DNA of 64,000 nt from Manis javanica (lineage: Eukaryota > Chordata > Mammalia > Pholidota > Manidae), in assembly GCF_040802235.1 (NCBI RefSeq), contig NC_133157.1:87654001-87718000 (forward strand), in the 5' to 3' direction. Shown here one piece after another: positions 45,310-57,870 of the stretch (position 1 is the stretch's first letter; the number at the start of each line of letters is the position of its first letter). The position numbers and the translations under genes were made by a program. The notes below the pieces were generated by a model, which worked only from the letters and a program-made list of their open reading frames with translations, had not been told where the DNA came from and searched no databases.

Positions 45310-46059
45310 TGATGCCGGGGTTCTGTTCACGAAGCTGAAGAATGAGCGTCACAAACAGTCAAGGTAGGAGAGCAAGGTGCAGACTTTTATTTAGAGATAA
45401 AGTGAAAGGACAGAGCTCCCGGCTCACGCCAGGAGGGGACAAGAGAGTCCGTGGTGGTGCGTTGTCTAGGGGATTTATGGGCAGTTGAGAGACAAAGAGC
45501 TGGATGCAGATCCACCAGACGGTCTCTAAATGTTTATTTTTAAAGACACACTAAGTTTCTCATCAGTTTTCTAGACTATTTTGTGGAGTTAACATAAGAA
45601 ATTTACTGCTTTGATCCTTTCTCAGAATAGCAGTTTCTTGGTTTGGGAGCATATCAGTCAAGGCTGCTTGTTTTGCTTTCAAGGTGAGCTGAGTTACTGA
45701 CTTGATTAGGGCTGGAGGAGGAAAAGCAGCATCTGGGTAAAGTTAAAGATTAACTGGGCCTCTTGGCAGGCTAAAGTAAATTTTACAATAGCCTCATTTA
45801 ATTGACACAAACAAGACATGGGCTATGCTGAGGTATTTTCTTATCTGGGGGATGTTCAAACATTCCCGGCCAGGTTATTCCTGGCTTTTTAGTTTTAACT
45901 AATCTTCACTGAAGAATGCTTATATTCCTAGTTTGATATTTTACTTTAGAGAATTAATGTGACTCTGTCTTTGTTTAATTGTTTAATATGGAGTTTTGGT
46001 AGGGGTCTTTTTCCAGAGGCCCTCACCCTGCTCTGACTACACCTTCGGTCCCTGTCTCA
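45310..46059 (-). repeat. Solo LTR (ERV), copy 2
   Basis: About 750 bp with TG and CA ends, homologous at both ends to 20414-21198. AATAAA lies on the minus strand near 45390. CCGG occurs directly on both sides (45306-45309 and 46060-46063), a plausible 4-bp target duplication as made by class I ERVs. Confidence 0.75.
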
Positions 46060-47369
46060 CCGGGACACGGAGCATTCTCTCTCCCCAGAATCCCTCTCTC
46101 CTCTGCCCCCTGAGTCACCCCGTGGACGCCTCACCACAGCACCGCCAAGGAGATGCAGGAGTCCAGACTGTGGACAGTAGGTTCAATAGAAGACTTCCCT
46201 GCAGGGGAAGTGGAGGGCTGAGTCAGAGAGACCACGGTGCCAAAAGGAAAAAGTATTAGGGTTTTACAGTCATCGGTCTTTAGCCGAGCGGATGTTTCCG
46301 ACGGGAAGGGCAGGCCGCAAGCACCAGGATTTCCACCTCTTGGTTAGCAGGGCCTGAGGCCGTGGATGTTCTCGGGTCTGGGGAGGACGTGTTCCAGCTC
46401 CTCTCCAGACCTGCAGTTTCTCAAATAATTACACTGAGAAGATCAGCATTAGTTTTCCTGTAGATTCTGTCCTCTCCCCCGGTGTTACATGTGAGCTCTC
46501 TGGGGGCAAGTGTCTCAGTTTTCTGCCTCCTGGGTCCCTGGAGCAGAGCCTTGTTGGTGTTTGGTAGATGTTTATGGACCCAAATTCAGGAGGTAAAATC
46601 GCACGATTATGTCACTGAAAGACAGTCTTGCTGGGAAGTCTGCAGAAAGCTAAGTGGAGCCTTTATGAGAGCTGTGTGAACTCCTCACTGTTCACCACGC
46701 AACCCCTGAAAGTGACTGTAGCAGCCAAAACACAAGGTAAGAATATATACCAATCATCCAACAAGTAGGAATTTTTCTCATTCTTACATAAGGTCTGAAT
46801 CAATAGTGACACATTTCTGTTTGAATCTACAAATTGGCCCAAGAGGATGTTGGTATATAAACAAAGGCCTCAACTGATTAAAGTGGTGAGAACAGATTTT
46901 AATCAGAAACAGCTATTGTACCTGGGAAAAGAGGCCAGCGTGAGATTTGCCCCTTTAAAGGGAGAATAAGCGGGCGGGCAGGGGAGTGAAAAACGGGCCT
47001 CAGAGGAGCCTCACTCAAGTTGGTCTAGGAACAACTGTCAGGGATGAGAAAATATGAGAAAGACAAGTGCTTTCCAGCACAGGCTGGACTGAGTTCACAG
47101 AGCCCAGAGCACAAGAGATGTTCTCACTAGAGACCATTTCTTGTCTGGGCACAGCCTGCATTTGGAATCCCTGCCTCTCTCCTTCACTTTGCATTGCATC
47201 AAGCATCAGGCCGTTAAGATCTGAGAAAGCGGTCCAAACATCATTTATAATAATATGTTCAAGATTAATGCATGTGGTGGGCATGTATCAGAATTCCCTT
47301 CCTATGGACACTTGGTATGCTTCCACATTCTGGCTGCTGTGAACATAGGTGTAAGTATTATTATTATTA
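46060..47369. other. Intergenic host DNA, L2-like piece near 46480-46585
   Basis: No gene seen. 'GAGCTCTCTGGGGGCAAG' through 'GTTTGGTAGATGTTTATGG' resembles an L2 3' end. Confidence 0.4.
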
Positions 47370-48620
47370 TTTTGATATCATTAATGTAAAATTACATAAA
47401 CAACATTATGGTTACTACACTCCCCCAATTATCAGATCACCCCCACATACCCCATTACAGTCACTGTCCATCAGCGTAGCAAGATGCTATGGAATCACTA
47501 CTTGTCCTCTCTGTATATACTGCCTTTCCCGTGTCCCCCCCTACATTATGTGTGCTAATTGCAATGCCCCATTGTACCCCTTATCCCTCCCTTCCCTCCC
47601 ATCCTCCCCAGTCCCTTTCACTTTGGTAACTGTAAGTCCATTCTTGGGTTCTGTGAGTCTGCTGCCATTTTGTTCCTTCAGTTTTATCTTTGTTCTTATA
47701 CTCCACAGATGAGTGAAATCATCTGATACTTGTCTTTCTCCACCTGGCTTATTTCACTGAGCATAATACCCTCTAGCTCCATCCATGTTGTTGCAAATGG
47801 TAGGATTTGTTTTCTTCTTATGGCTGAATAATATTCCATTGTGCATATGTACCACATCTTCTTTATCCATTCATCTACTGATGGACACTTGGGTTGCTTC
47901 CATTTCTTGGCTCTTGTAAATAGTGCTGTGATAAACATAGGGGTGCATCTGTCTTTTTCAAACTGGGCTCAAGCATTCTTAGGGTAAATTCCTAGAAGTG
48001 GAATTCCTGGGTCAAATGGTATTTCTATTTTGAGCTTTTTGAGGAACCTCCATACTGCCTTCCACAATGGTCGAACTAATTTACATTCCCACCAGCAGTG
48101 TAGGAGGGTTCCCCTTTCTCTACACAACCTCACCAACATTTGCTGTTGTTCGTCTTTTGGATGGTAGCCATCCTTACTGGTGGGAGGTGATATCTCATTG
48201 TGGTTTCAATTTGCATTTCTCTGATGACTAGCGATGTGTCTGTTGGCCATCTGAATTTCTTCTTTGGAGAACTGTCTGTCCAGCTCCTCTGCCCATTTTT
48301 TAATTGGATTATTTGCTTTTTGTTTCTTGAGGTACGTGAGCTCTTTATATATTTTGGATAACAACCCTTTATCAGATCTGTCATTTATGAATATATTCTC
48401 CCATACTGTAGGGTACCTTTTTGTTCTATTGATGGTGTCCTTTGCTGTACAGAAGCTTTTCAGCTTGATATAGTCCCACTTGTTCATTTTTGCTTTTGTT
48501 TCCCTTGCCTGGAGACATATGTTCATGAAGAAGTCACTCGTGTTTATGTCCAAGAGATTTTTGCCTATGTTTTTTCCTAAGAGTTTTATGGTTTCATGAC
48601 TTACATTCAGGTCTTTGATC
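47370..48620 (-). mobile_element. 5'-truncated L1 copy A, minus strand
   Basis: 3' UTR to 47695, ORF2 stop at 47696, then the ORF2 C-terminal region. It breaks off at 48620 where copy B's T-rich tail begins. Confidence 0.88.
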
Positions 48621-49250
48621 CATTTTTTTTTATTTTGGTATCATTAATCTACAATTACAGAAAGAACATTTTGTTTACTAGGTTCCCCCCTTCACCAAGT
48701 CCCCCCCACATACCCCTTCACAGTCACTGTCCATCTGCATAGTAAGATGCTGTAAAATCACTACTTGTCTTCTCTGTGTTGCGCAGCCCTCCCCGTGCCC
48801 CCCATACAGTATACATGCTAATAGTGATGCCCTCTTTCTTTTTCCCCACCCTTATCCCTCCCTTCCCACCCATCGTCCCCAATCCCTTTCCCTTTGGTAA
48901 CTATTAGTCCATTCTTGGGTTCTGTTATTCTGCTGCTGTTTTGTTCCTTCAGTTTTCCTTTGTTCTTATACTCCACATATGAGTGAAATCATTTGGTACT
49001 TGTCCTTCTCTGCTTGGCTTACTTCACTGAGCATAATACCCTCTAGCTCCATCCATGTTGTTGCGAATGGGAGGATCTGTTTTTTTCTTATGGCTGCGTA
49101 GTATTCCATTGTGTATATGTACCACATCTTCTTTATCCATTCATCTACTGATGGACATTTAGGTTGCTTCCATATCTTGGCTATTGTAAACAGTGCAGCG
49201 ATAAACATAGGAGTGCATCTGTTTTTTTCAAACTGGAGTGCTGCATTCAT
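48621..49250 (-). mobile_element. 5'-truncated L1 copy B, minus strand
   Basis: T-run, 3' UTR, ORF2 stop at 48966 and about 100 codons of the ORF2 end. It is inserted next to or into copy A. Confidence 0.85.
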
Positions 49251-49284
49251 TTTTTGTGTTTTTAATTTTTTTTGTATTTCATCC

Positions 49285-49888
49285 ATTTATTTTCTTTATT
49301 AAGGTATTATTGATGTACACTCTTATGAAGGTTTCACATGAAAAAAAAATGTGGTTACTACATTCACCCGTATTATCAAGGTCCTCCACATACCCCATTG
49401 CAGTCACTGTCCATCAGTGTAGTAAGATGCCACAAAGTCACTATTTGCCTTCTCTATGCTACACTGTCTTCACGGTGAACCCCCACACCATGTGTACTGA
49501 ACATAATGCCCCTCAATCTCCTCCCTCCCTTCCCACCCACCCTTCCCCTCCCCTCCCCTTTGGTAACTGCTAGTCCCTTCTTGGAGTCTGTGAGTCTGGT
49601 GCTGTTTTGTTCCTTCAGTTTTGCTTCATTGCTATACTCCAAACATCAGGGAAATCATTTGGTACTTGTCCATCTTTGCCTGGCTTATTTCACTGAGCAT
49701 AATATCCTCCAGCTCCATCCATGTTGTTGCAAATGGTAGGAGTTGTTCCTTTCTTATGGCTGAATAGTATTACATTATGTATATGTGCCACATCTTCTTT
49801 ATCCATCGTCTTCTGAAGGACACTTAGTTGCTTCCATATCTTGGCTATTGTAAATAGTGCTGCGATAAACATAGGGGTGCATGTCTTT
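49285..49888 (-). mobile_element. 5'-truncated L1 copy C, minus strand, different 3' UTR subfamily
   Basis: Its 3' UTR (GATGTACACTCTTATGAAGG type) matches the fragments at 16345 and 19008 rather than copies A, B and D. It ends at GTGCATGTC where copy D's tail starts. Confidence 0.82.
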
Positions 49889-52800
49889 TTTTTTTACTTT
49901 TTTTTATTTTGTTATCATTAATCTACAATTATACGAAGAACATTATGTTTACTAGGCTCTCCCCTACCCCAAGTCCCCCCCACAAACCCCATTATAGTCA
50001 CTGTCCATCAGCATAGTAAGATGTTGTAGAATCACTACTTGTCTTCTCTGTGTTACAAAGCCCTCCCCTTTACCCCACCCCCCACATTATACATGCTAAT
50101 CATAATACCCCCTTCCTTCTTCCCCACCTTTATCCCTCCCTACCCTCCCATTCTCCCCAGTCTCTTTCCCTTTGGTGACTGTTAGTCCATTCTTGGGTTC
50201 TGTGATTCTGCTGCTGTTTTGTTCCTTCAGTTTTTCTTTTGTTCTTATACTCCACAGATGAGTGAAATCATTTGGTACTTGTCTTTCTCTGCTTGGCTTA
50301 TTTCACTGAGCATAATACCCTCTAGCTCCATCCATGTTGTTGCAAATGGTAGGATTTGTTTTCTTCTTATGGCTGAATAATATTCCATTGTGCATATGTA
50401 CCACATCTCCTTTATCCATTCATCCACTGACAGACACTTAGGTTGCTTCCATTTGTTGGCTATTGTAAATAGTGCTGTGATAAACATAGGGGTACATCTG
50501 TCTTTTTCAAACTGGAGCGCTGCATCCTTAGGGTAAATTCCTAAAAGTGGAATTCCTGGGTCAAATGGTATTTCTATTTTGAGCATTCTGAGGAACCTCC
50601 ATACTGCTTTCCACAATGGTTGAACTAGTTTACATTCCCACCAGCAATGTAGGAGGGTTCCCCTTTCTCCACAACCTCACCAACATTTGTTGTTGTTTGT
50701 CTTTTCGATGATGGTGATCCTTACTGGTGTCGGGTGATGTCTCATAGTGGTTTTAATTTGCATTTCTCTGATGATTAGCGATGTGGAGCATCTTTTCATG
50801 TGCCTGTTGGCCATCTGGATTTCTTCTTTAGAGAACTGTCTATTCAGCTCCTCTGCCCATTTTTTAATTGGATTATTTGCTTTTTGTTTGTTGAGGTGCA
50901 TGAGCTCTTTATATAATTTGGATGTCCACCCCTTACCAGATATGTCATTTATGAATATGTTCTCCCATACTGTAGGATACCTTTTTGTTCTTTGATGGTG
51001 TCCTTTGCTGTACAGAAGCTTTTTAGCTTGATATAGTCCCACTTGTTCATTTTTGCCTTTGTTTCCTTGCCCGGGGAGATATGTTCATGAAGAAGTCACT
51101 CATGTTTATGTCCATGAGATTTTTGCGTATGTTTTTTTCTAAGAGTTTTATGGTTTCATGACTTACATTCAGGTGTTTGATCCATTTTGAATTTACTTTT
51201 GTGTATGACGTTAGACAGTGATCCAGTTTCATTCTCTTACATGTAGCTGTCCAGTTTTGCCAGCACCATCTGTTGGAGAGACTGTCATTTCCCCATTGTA
51301 TGTCCATGGCTCCTTTATCATATGTTAATTGACCATATATGTTTGGGTTAATATCTGGAGTCTCTGTTCTGTTCCACTGGTCTGTGGCTCTGTTCTTGTG
51401 CCAGTGCCAAATTGTCTTGATTACTGAGGCTTTGTAGTAGAGCTTGAAGTTGGGGAGTGAAATCCCCCCCAGTTTATTCTTCCTTCTCAGGATTGCTTTG
51501 GCTATTCGGGGTCTTTGGTGTTTCCATATGAATTTTTGAACGATTTTTTCCAGTTTCTTGAAGAATGATGTTGGTAATTTGATAGGGATTGTATCAAATC
51601 TGTATATTGCATTGGGCAGGATGGCCATTTTGACAATATTATTTCTTCCAAGCCAAGAGCATGGGATGAATTTCCATTTGTTAGCGTCCTCTTTAATTTC
51701 TCTTAAGAGTGTCTTATAGTTTTCAGAGTATAGGTTTTTCAGTTCCTTGGTTAGGTTTATTCCTAGGTATTTTATTCCTTTTGATGCAATTGTGAATGGA
51801 GTTGTTTTCCTGATTTCTCTTTCTGTTGGTTTATTGTTAGTGTACAGAAAAGCCACAGATTTCTGTGTGTTAATTTTGCATCCTGCAACTTTTCTGAATT
51901 CCTATATTAGTTCCAGTAGTTTTGGAGTGGAGTCTTTAGGGTTTTTTTATGTACAGTATCATGTCATCTGCAAATAGTGACAGTTTAACTTCTTCTTTAA
52001 CAATCTGGATTCCTTGTATTTCTTTGTTCTGTCTAATTGCTGTTGCAAGGACCTCCAGTACTATGTTGAATCACAGTGGGGAGAGTGGCCATCCCTGTCT
52101 TGTACCCGATCTCAGAGGAAAAGCTTTCAGCTTCTCGCTGTTCAGTATGCTGTTGGCTGTGGGTTTATCATATATGGCCTTTATTATGTTGAGGTACTTG
52201 CCCTCTATTCCCATTTTGCTGAGAGTTTTTATCATGAATGGATGTTGAATTTTGTCAAATGCTTTTTCAGCATCTATGGAGATAATCATGTGCTTTTTTC
52301 CTTCTTTTTGTTTATATCGTGGATGATGTTGATGAATTTTTTAATGTTGTACCATCCTTGCATCCCTGGGATGAATCCCACTTAGTCATGATGCAGAATG
52401 ATGTATTTTTTAATTTGGTTTGCTAATATTTTGTTGAGTATTTTTGCATCTATGTTCATCAGGCATATTGGTTTGTAGTTTTCTTTTTTGGTGGGGTCTT
52501 TGCCTGGTTTTGGTATTAGGGTGATGTTGGCTTCATAGAATGAGTTTGGGAGTATTCCCTCCTCTTCTATTTTTTGGAAAACTTTAACTAGAATGGGTAT
52601 TATGTCTTCTCTGTATGTCTGATAAAATTCTGAGGTAAATCCACCTGGCCCGGGGGCTTTGTTCTTGGGTAGTTTTTGATTACCAACTCAATTTCTTTGC
52701 TGGTAATGGGTTTGTTTAGATTTTCTGTTTCTTCTTTGGTCAGTCTTGGAAGCTTGTATTTTTCTAGGAAGTTGTCCATTTCTTCTAGGGTTTCCAGCTT

Positions 52801-55800
52801 GTTAGCATATAGATTTTCATAGTATTCTCTAATAATTCTTTGTATTTCTGTGGGGTCTGTCGTGATTTTTCCTTTCTCGTTTCTGATTCTGTTGATGTGT
52901 GGTGACTCTCTTTTTCTCTTAGTCTGACTAGAGGCTTGTCTATTTTGTTTATTTTCTCAAAGAAGCAGCTCTTGGTTTCATTGATTTTTTTCTATTGTTT
53001 AATTCTTCTCAGTTTTATTTATTTCTTCTCTGATCTTTATTATATCCCTCCTTCTGCTGACTTTAGGCCTCATTTGTTCTTCTTTTTCCAATTTTGATAA
53101 TTGTGATGTTAGACTATTGATTTGGGATTGCTCTTCCTTCTTTAAATATGCCTGGATAGCTATATACTTTCCTCTTAAGACTGCTTTCGCTGCATCCCAC
53201 AGAAGTTGGGGCTTTATGTTGTTGTCACTTGTTTCCATATATTGGTTGATCTCTCTTTTAATTTGGTCATTTATCCATTGATTATTTAGGAGCATGTTGT
53301 TAAGCCTCCATGTGTTTGTGAGCCTTTTTGCTTTGTACAATTTATTTCTAGGTTTATATCTCTGTGGTCGGAGAGTTGGTTGGTAGGATTTCAATCTTTT
53401 TGAATTTACTGAGGCTATTTTTGTGGCCTAGTATGTGGTCTATTCTGGGGAATGTTCCATGTGAACTTGAGAAGAATGTGTATCCTGTTGTTTTTGGGTG
53501 TAGAGTTCCATAGCTGTCTAGTAGGTCCATCTGTTCTAGTGTGTTACTCAGTGCCTCTGTGTCCTTACTTATTTTTCTGGTTGATCTATCATTTGGAGTG
53601 AGTTGTGTGTTGAAGTCTCCTAAAATGAGTGCATTACATTCTATTTCCTCCTTTAATTCTGTTAGTACTAGTTTCACATATGTTGTTGCTACTGTATTGG
53701 GCACATACATATTTATAATCGTTAGATCCTCTTTTTGGATTAACCCCTTTATCATTATATAATGTTCTTCTTTATCTCTTGTTACTTTCTTTGTTTTGAA
53801 GTCTATTTAGTCTGATACTAGTACTGCAACACCTGCTTTTTTCTCCTTGTTGTTTGCATGAAATATGTTTTTCCATCCCTTGACTTTTAGTCTGTGCATG
53901 TCTTTGGGTTTGAGGTGAGTCTCTTGTAAGCAGCATATAGATGGGCCTTGGTTTTTTATCTATTCTATTACTCTGTGTCTTTTGATTGGTGCATTCAGTC
54001 CATTTACATTTAGAGTAATAAATATTGAAAAATCTTATTGCCATTGCAGGCTTTAGATTCGTGGTTACCAAACATTCAAGGTTAACTTCTTTAGTATCTT
54101 ACTGTCTAACTTAACTGGCTTATTGAGCTATTATAAATACTGCCTGGTGATTCTTTATTTCTCTCCCTTCTTAGTCCTCCTCCTCCATTATTTATATGTT
54201 GGTTGTTTTATTCTGTGCCCTTTTGTGCTTTCTTTGACTGCTTTTGTGGGTAGTTGATTTTATAATTTTGTCTTTAGTTAGTATTTGGTTGGTCTGCTTT
54301 CTTTGCTGTGATTTTATTTTCTCTGGTGACATATATTTAGCCTTAAAAGTGCTCGCATCTATAGCAGTCCCTCTAAAATACCCTGTAGAGGTGGTTTATG
54401 GGAGGCAAATTCCCTCAACTTTTGCTTGTCTGGGAATTGTTTAATCCCTCCTTCATATTTAAATGATAATCATGCTGGATACAGTATTCTTGGTTCAAGG
54501 CCCTTCTGTTTCATTGCATTAAATATATCATGCCATTCTCTTCTGGCCTTTAAGGTTTCTTTGAGAAGTCTGATGATAGCCTGGTGGGTTTTCCTTTGTA
54601 GGTGACCTTTTTCCTCTCTCTAGCTGCCTTTAAAACTCTGTCCTTGTCCTTGATCTTTGCCATTTTAATTGTTATGTGTCTTGGTGTTGTCCTCCTTGGG
54701 TCCCTTCTGTTGGGGGTTCTGTGTACTTCCTTGGTCTGATCTATTATTTCCTCCCCCAGTTTGGGGAAGTTTTCAGCCATTATTTCTTCAAAGATACTCT
54801 CTATCCCTTTTTCTCTCTCTTCTTCTTCTGGTACCCCTATAATGCGGATATTGTTCCTTTTGGATTGGTCACACAGTTCTCTTAATATTGTTTCATTCCT
54901 GGAGATCCTTTTATCTCTCTCTCTATGTCAGCTTCTATGCGTTCCTGTTCTCTGTTTTGCATTCCATCAATGGCCTCTTGCATCTCATCCACTATGCTTT
55001 TAAATCCTTTCAGAGATTGTTTTATTTCTTTAGACCCCCTCCCTACTTTGTCTGTTAGCTCTTGCATTTTTCTCTGCAGCTACATCAGCATGGTTATGAC
55101 CTTTATTTTGAATTATTTTTCAGGGAGATTTGTTAGGTCTATCTCTCCAAGCTCCTTCTCAGAGGTTGTCTCTGTGATTTCGGTCTGTATCAAATTCCTG
55201 TGCCTTTTCATGGTGATAAAGGTAGTTGTGGGGAGCTGGCCTGTATGTTGGCTGGGATAACATCCCTTCTTGCTAGTTTGTGGCCTTCCTCTCATCGGAG
55301 AACGGCAACCCGTAGCCACTTGTGCTGGGCAGCTGCATGCAGATGGGGTCTCTGATTCTTGCCCAGCCGCTGTGAAGGAAGCTCTGCATGTGGTTGCTGT
55401 GGGCATGGCCTGTCTCAGGCTCCTGCTCCACTATGGCGGGGCCACACAGGAGGGGTAACGGGCAGGAAGCTGTTTATTGCCATGAGGGGCCTCAGAGCCA
55501 TGCTGCTGCACACGGGGTTAGGGCACTCGGAGTTCCCCGGGATTCCCAGCTGCTAGGCTGAGTGTCCCAGGATGCCTCTGTCCATCTGTGGGTTCCCTGT
55601 CCCTTTAAGACTTCTAAAAAAGCACTCGCTTTTCTTTGTCCCAGGGGTGCCGGCAGTGGGGACCTGTTTGCAGGTTTTACTGTCCTGTTTCCCTAGTATC
55701 CAGCACCCCACACTCTGTGTGTCTGTGCTCCCAGTGCGGATGGCTAGGGCTGGGTATTCAGCAGTCCTGGGCTCCCCCTCCCTCCCCACTGTGACTCCTC

Positions 55801-55997
55801 TCCTTCCACCGGGGAGCTGGGGTGGGGTTGGCACTCGGGTCCCACCGTTCTGCGGCTTGTATCTTACCCCCTTCATGAGGTGCTGGGTTCTCTCAGGTGT
55901 AGATGTAGCCTGGCTGTTGTCCTGTATCTTCTGGTCTGTCTTTTAGGGATAGTTTTGGGAGGAGATTTCTGTTGCCTTTCTCACACTGCCATCATGG
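49889..55997 (-). mobile_element. Nearly full-length L1 copy D, minus strand, pseudogenised
   Basis: T-run, 3' UTR (to 50244), ORF2 (stop at 50245; pieces at 50616, 51856, 52289, 53394 and 53755 leftwards), ORF1 pieces (C-terminal near 54550-54780, coiled-coil part near 54882-55067) and a GC-richer 5' UTR ending in the L1 start (complement of CCATCATGGCTCCTCCCC near 55988-56005). The RT FADD box is intact (about 51962-51974), but the frames are broken by many stops. The family is the same as the 23381 L1. Confidence 0.88.
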
Positions 55998-56004
55998 CTC
56001 CTCC

Positions 56005-57870
56005 CCACTCATTGTGGTTTTGATTTGCATTTCTCTGATGATTAGTGATGTGGAGCATCTTTTCATCTGTCTGTTGGCCATCTGAATTTCTTCTTTGGAG
56101 AAGTGTCTGTTCAGCTCCTCTCCCCATTTTTCAATTAGATTATTTGCTTTTTCTTTGTTGAGGTGTGTGAGCTCTTTATGTAATTCAGATGTCAGCCTTT
56201 TATTGGATATGTCATTTATGAATATATTCTCCCATACTGTAGGATGTCTTTGCTGTACAGAAGCTTTTTAATTTGATATGGTCCCACTTGTTCATTTTCA
56301 CTTTTGTTTCCCTTGCTCAGGGCGATATGTTCATGAAGAAGTTGCTCATGTTTATGTCCAAAAGATTTTTGCCTATGTTTTCTTCTAAGAGTTTGCTGGT
56401 TTCATGACTTATATTCAGGTCTTTGATCCATTTTGAGTTTACTTTTCTGTATGGGGTTAGACAATAATCCAGTTTCATTCTCTTACATGCAGTTGTCCAA
56501 TTTTGCCAATACCAGGTATTGAAGAGGCTATCATTTCCCCATTGTATGTCCATGGCACCTTTATTGTATATTAGTTGACCATATATGCTTGGGTTTATAT
56601 CTGCACACTCTATTCTGTTCCACTGGTGTATGTGTCTGTTCTTGTGCCAGTACCAAATTGTCTTGATTACTGTGGCTTTGTAGAAGAGCTTGCAGTCAGG
56701 GAACATAATTCCCCCTTCTTTATTCTTCCTTCTCAAGATGGCTTTGGGTATTCGGGGTCTTTTGTCATTCCATATGAATTTTAGAACTATTTGCTCTAGT
56801 TTATTGAAGAATGCTGTAGGCATTTTGATAGGGGTTGCACTGAATCTGTAGATTGCATTAGGCAGGATGGCCATTTTGACAGTATTAATTCTTTCTAACC
56901 AAGAGCATGGGATGAATTTCCATTTATTAGTGTCCTTTTTAATTTCCCTTAGGAGTTTCTTGTAGTTTTCAGGGTATAGGTCTTTCACCTCCTTGGTGAG
57001 GTTTATTCCTAGGTATTTTATTCTTTTTGATGCAATTGTGAATGGAATTGTTTTCCTCATTTCTATTAGTTCATTGTTAGTGTATAGGAAAGACAGGGAT
57101 TTCTGTGTGTTAATTTTGTATCCCACAACTTCAGATATTAGATCTAGTAGTTTTAGAGAGGATTGTTTAGGGTTTTTTATTTACAATATCATGTCATCTG
57201 CAAAGAGTGACAGTTTGACTTCTTCCTTGCCAATCTGGATGCCTTTTATTTCTTTGTGTTTTCTGACTGCCATGGCTAGGACCTCCAGACTATGTTGAAT
57301 AAAAGTGGGGAGAGTGGGCATCTCTGTCTTGTTCCCAATCTTAAAGGAAAAGCTTTCAGCTTCTTGCTGTTAAGTGTAATGTTGGCTGTGGGTTTGTCCT
57401 ATATGGCCTTTATTATGTTGAGGTAGTTGCCCTGTGTACCCATTTTGTTGAGAGTTTTTATCATGAATGGATGTTGAATTTTGTTGAAAGCTTTTTCAGC
57501 ATCTATGGAGGTGATAATGTAGTTTTTGTCCTTCTTTTTGTTAATGTAGTGGATGATGTTGATGGATTTTCTAATGTACCATCCTTGCATCCCTGGGATG
57601 AAACCCACTTGATCATGATGGATGATATTTTGATGTATTTTTGAATTTGGTTTGCTAATATTTTGCTGAATATTTTTGCATCTACATTCATCAGTGATAT
57701 TGGTCTGTAATTTTCTTTTTTTGTGGTGTCCTTGCCTGGTTTTGGTATTAGAGTGATGTTGGCCTCATAGAATGAATTTGGGAGTATTCCCTCCTCTTCT
57801 ACTTTTTGGAAGACTTTAAGGAGGTTGGGTATTAGGTCTCCATTAAATGTTTGATAAAATTCAGCAGTGA
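56005..57870 (-). mobile_element. L1 ORF2 fragment E, minus strand
   Basis: ORF2 C-terminal to RT region (open pieces at 56317-57126 and 57399-57691). It may be the remainder of copy C split by copy D, because C stops about 190 bases (in L1 coordinates) before E starts. No direct repeats were found to prove it. Confidence 0.75.

Noticed and set aside
44725..45312. 195-codon open frame, proline/histidine-rich
   Set aside because: No start context, domain, conservation clue or splice signals. GC-rich DNA gives such frames by chance.
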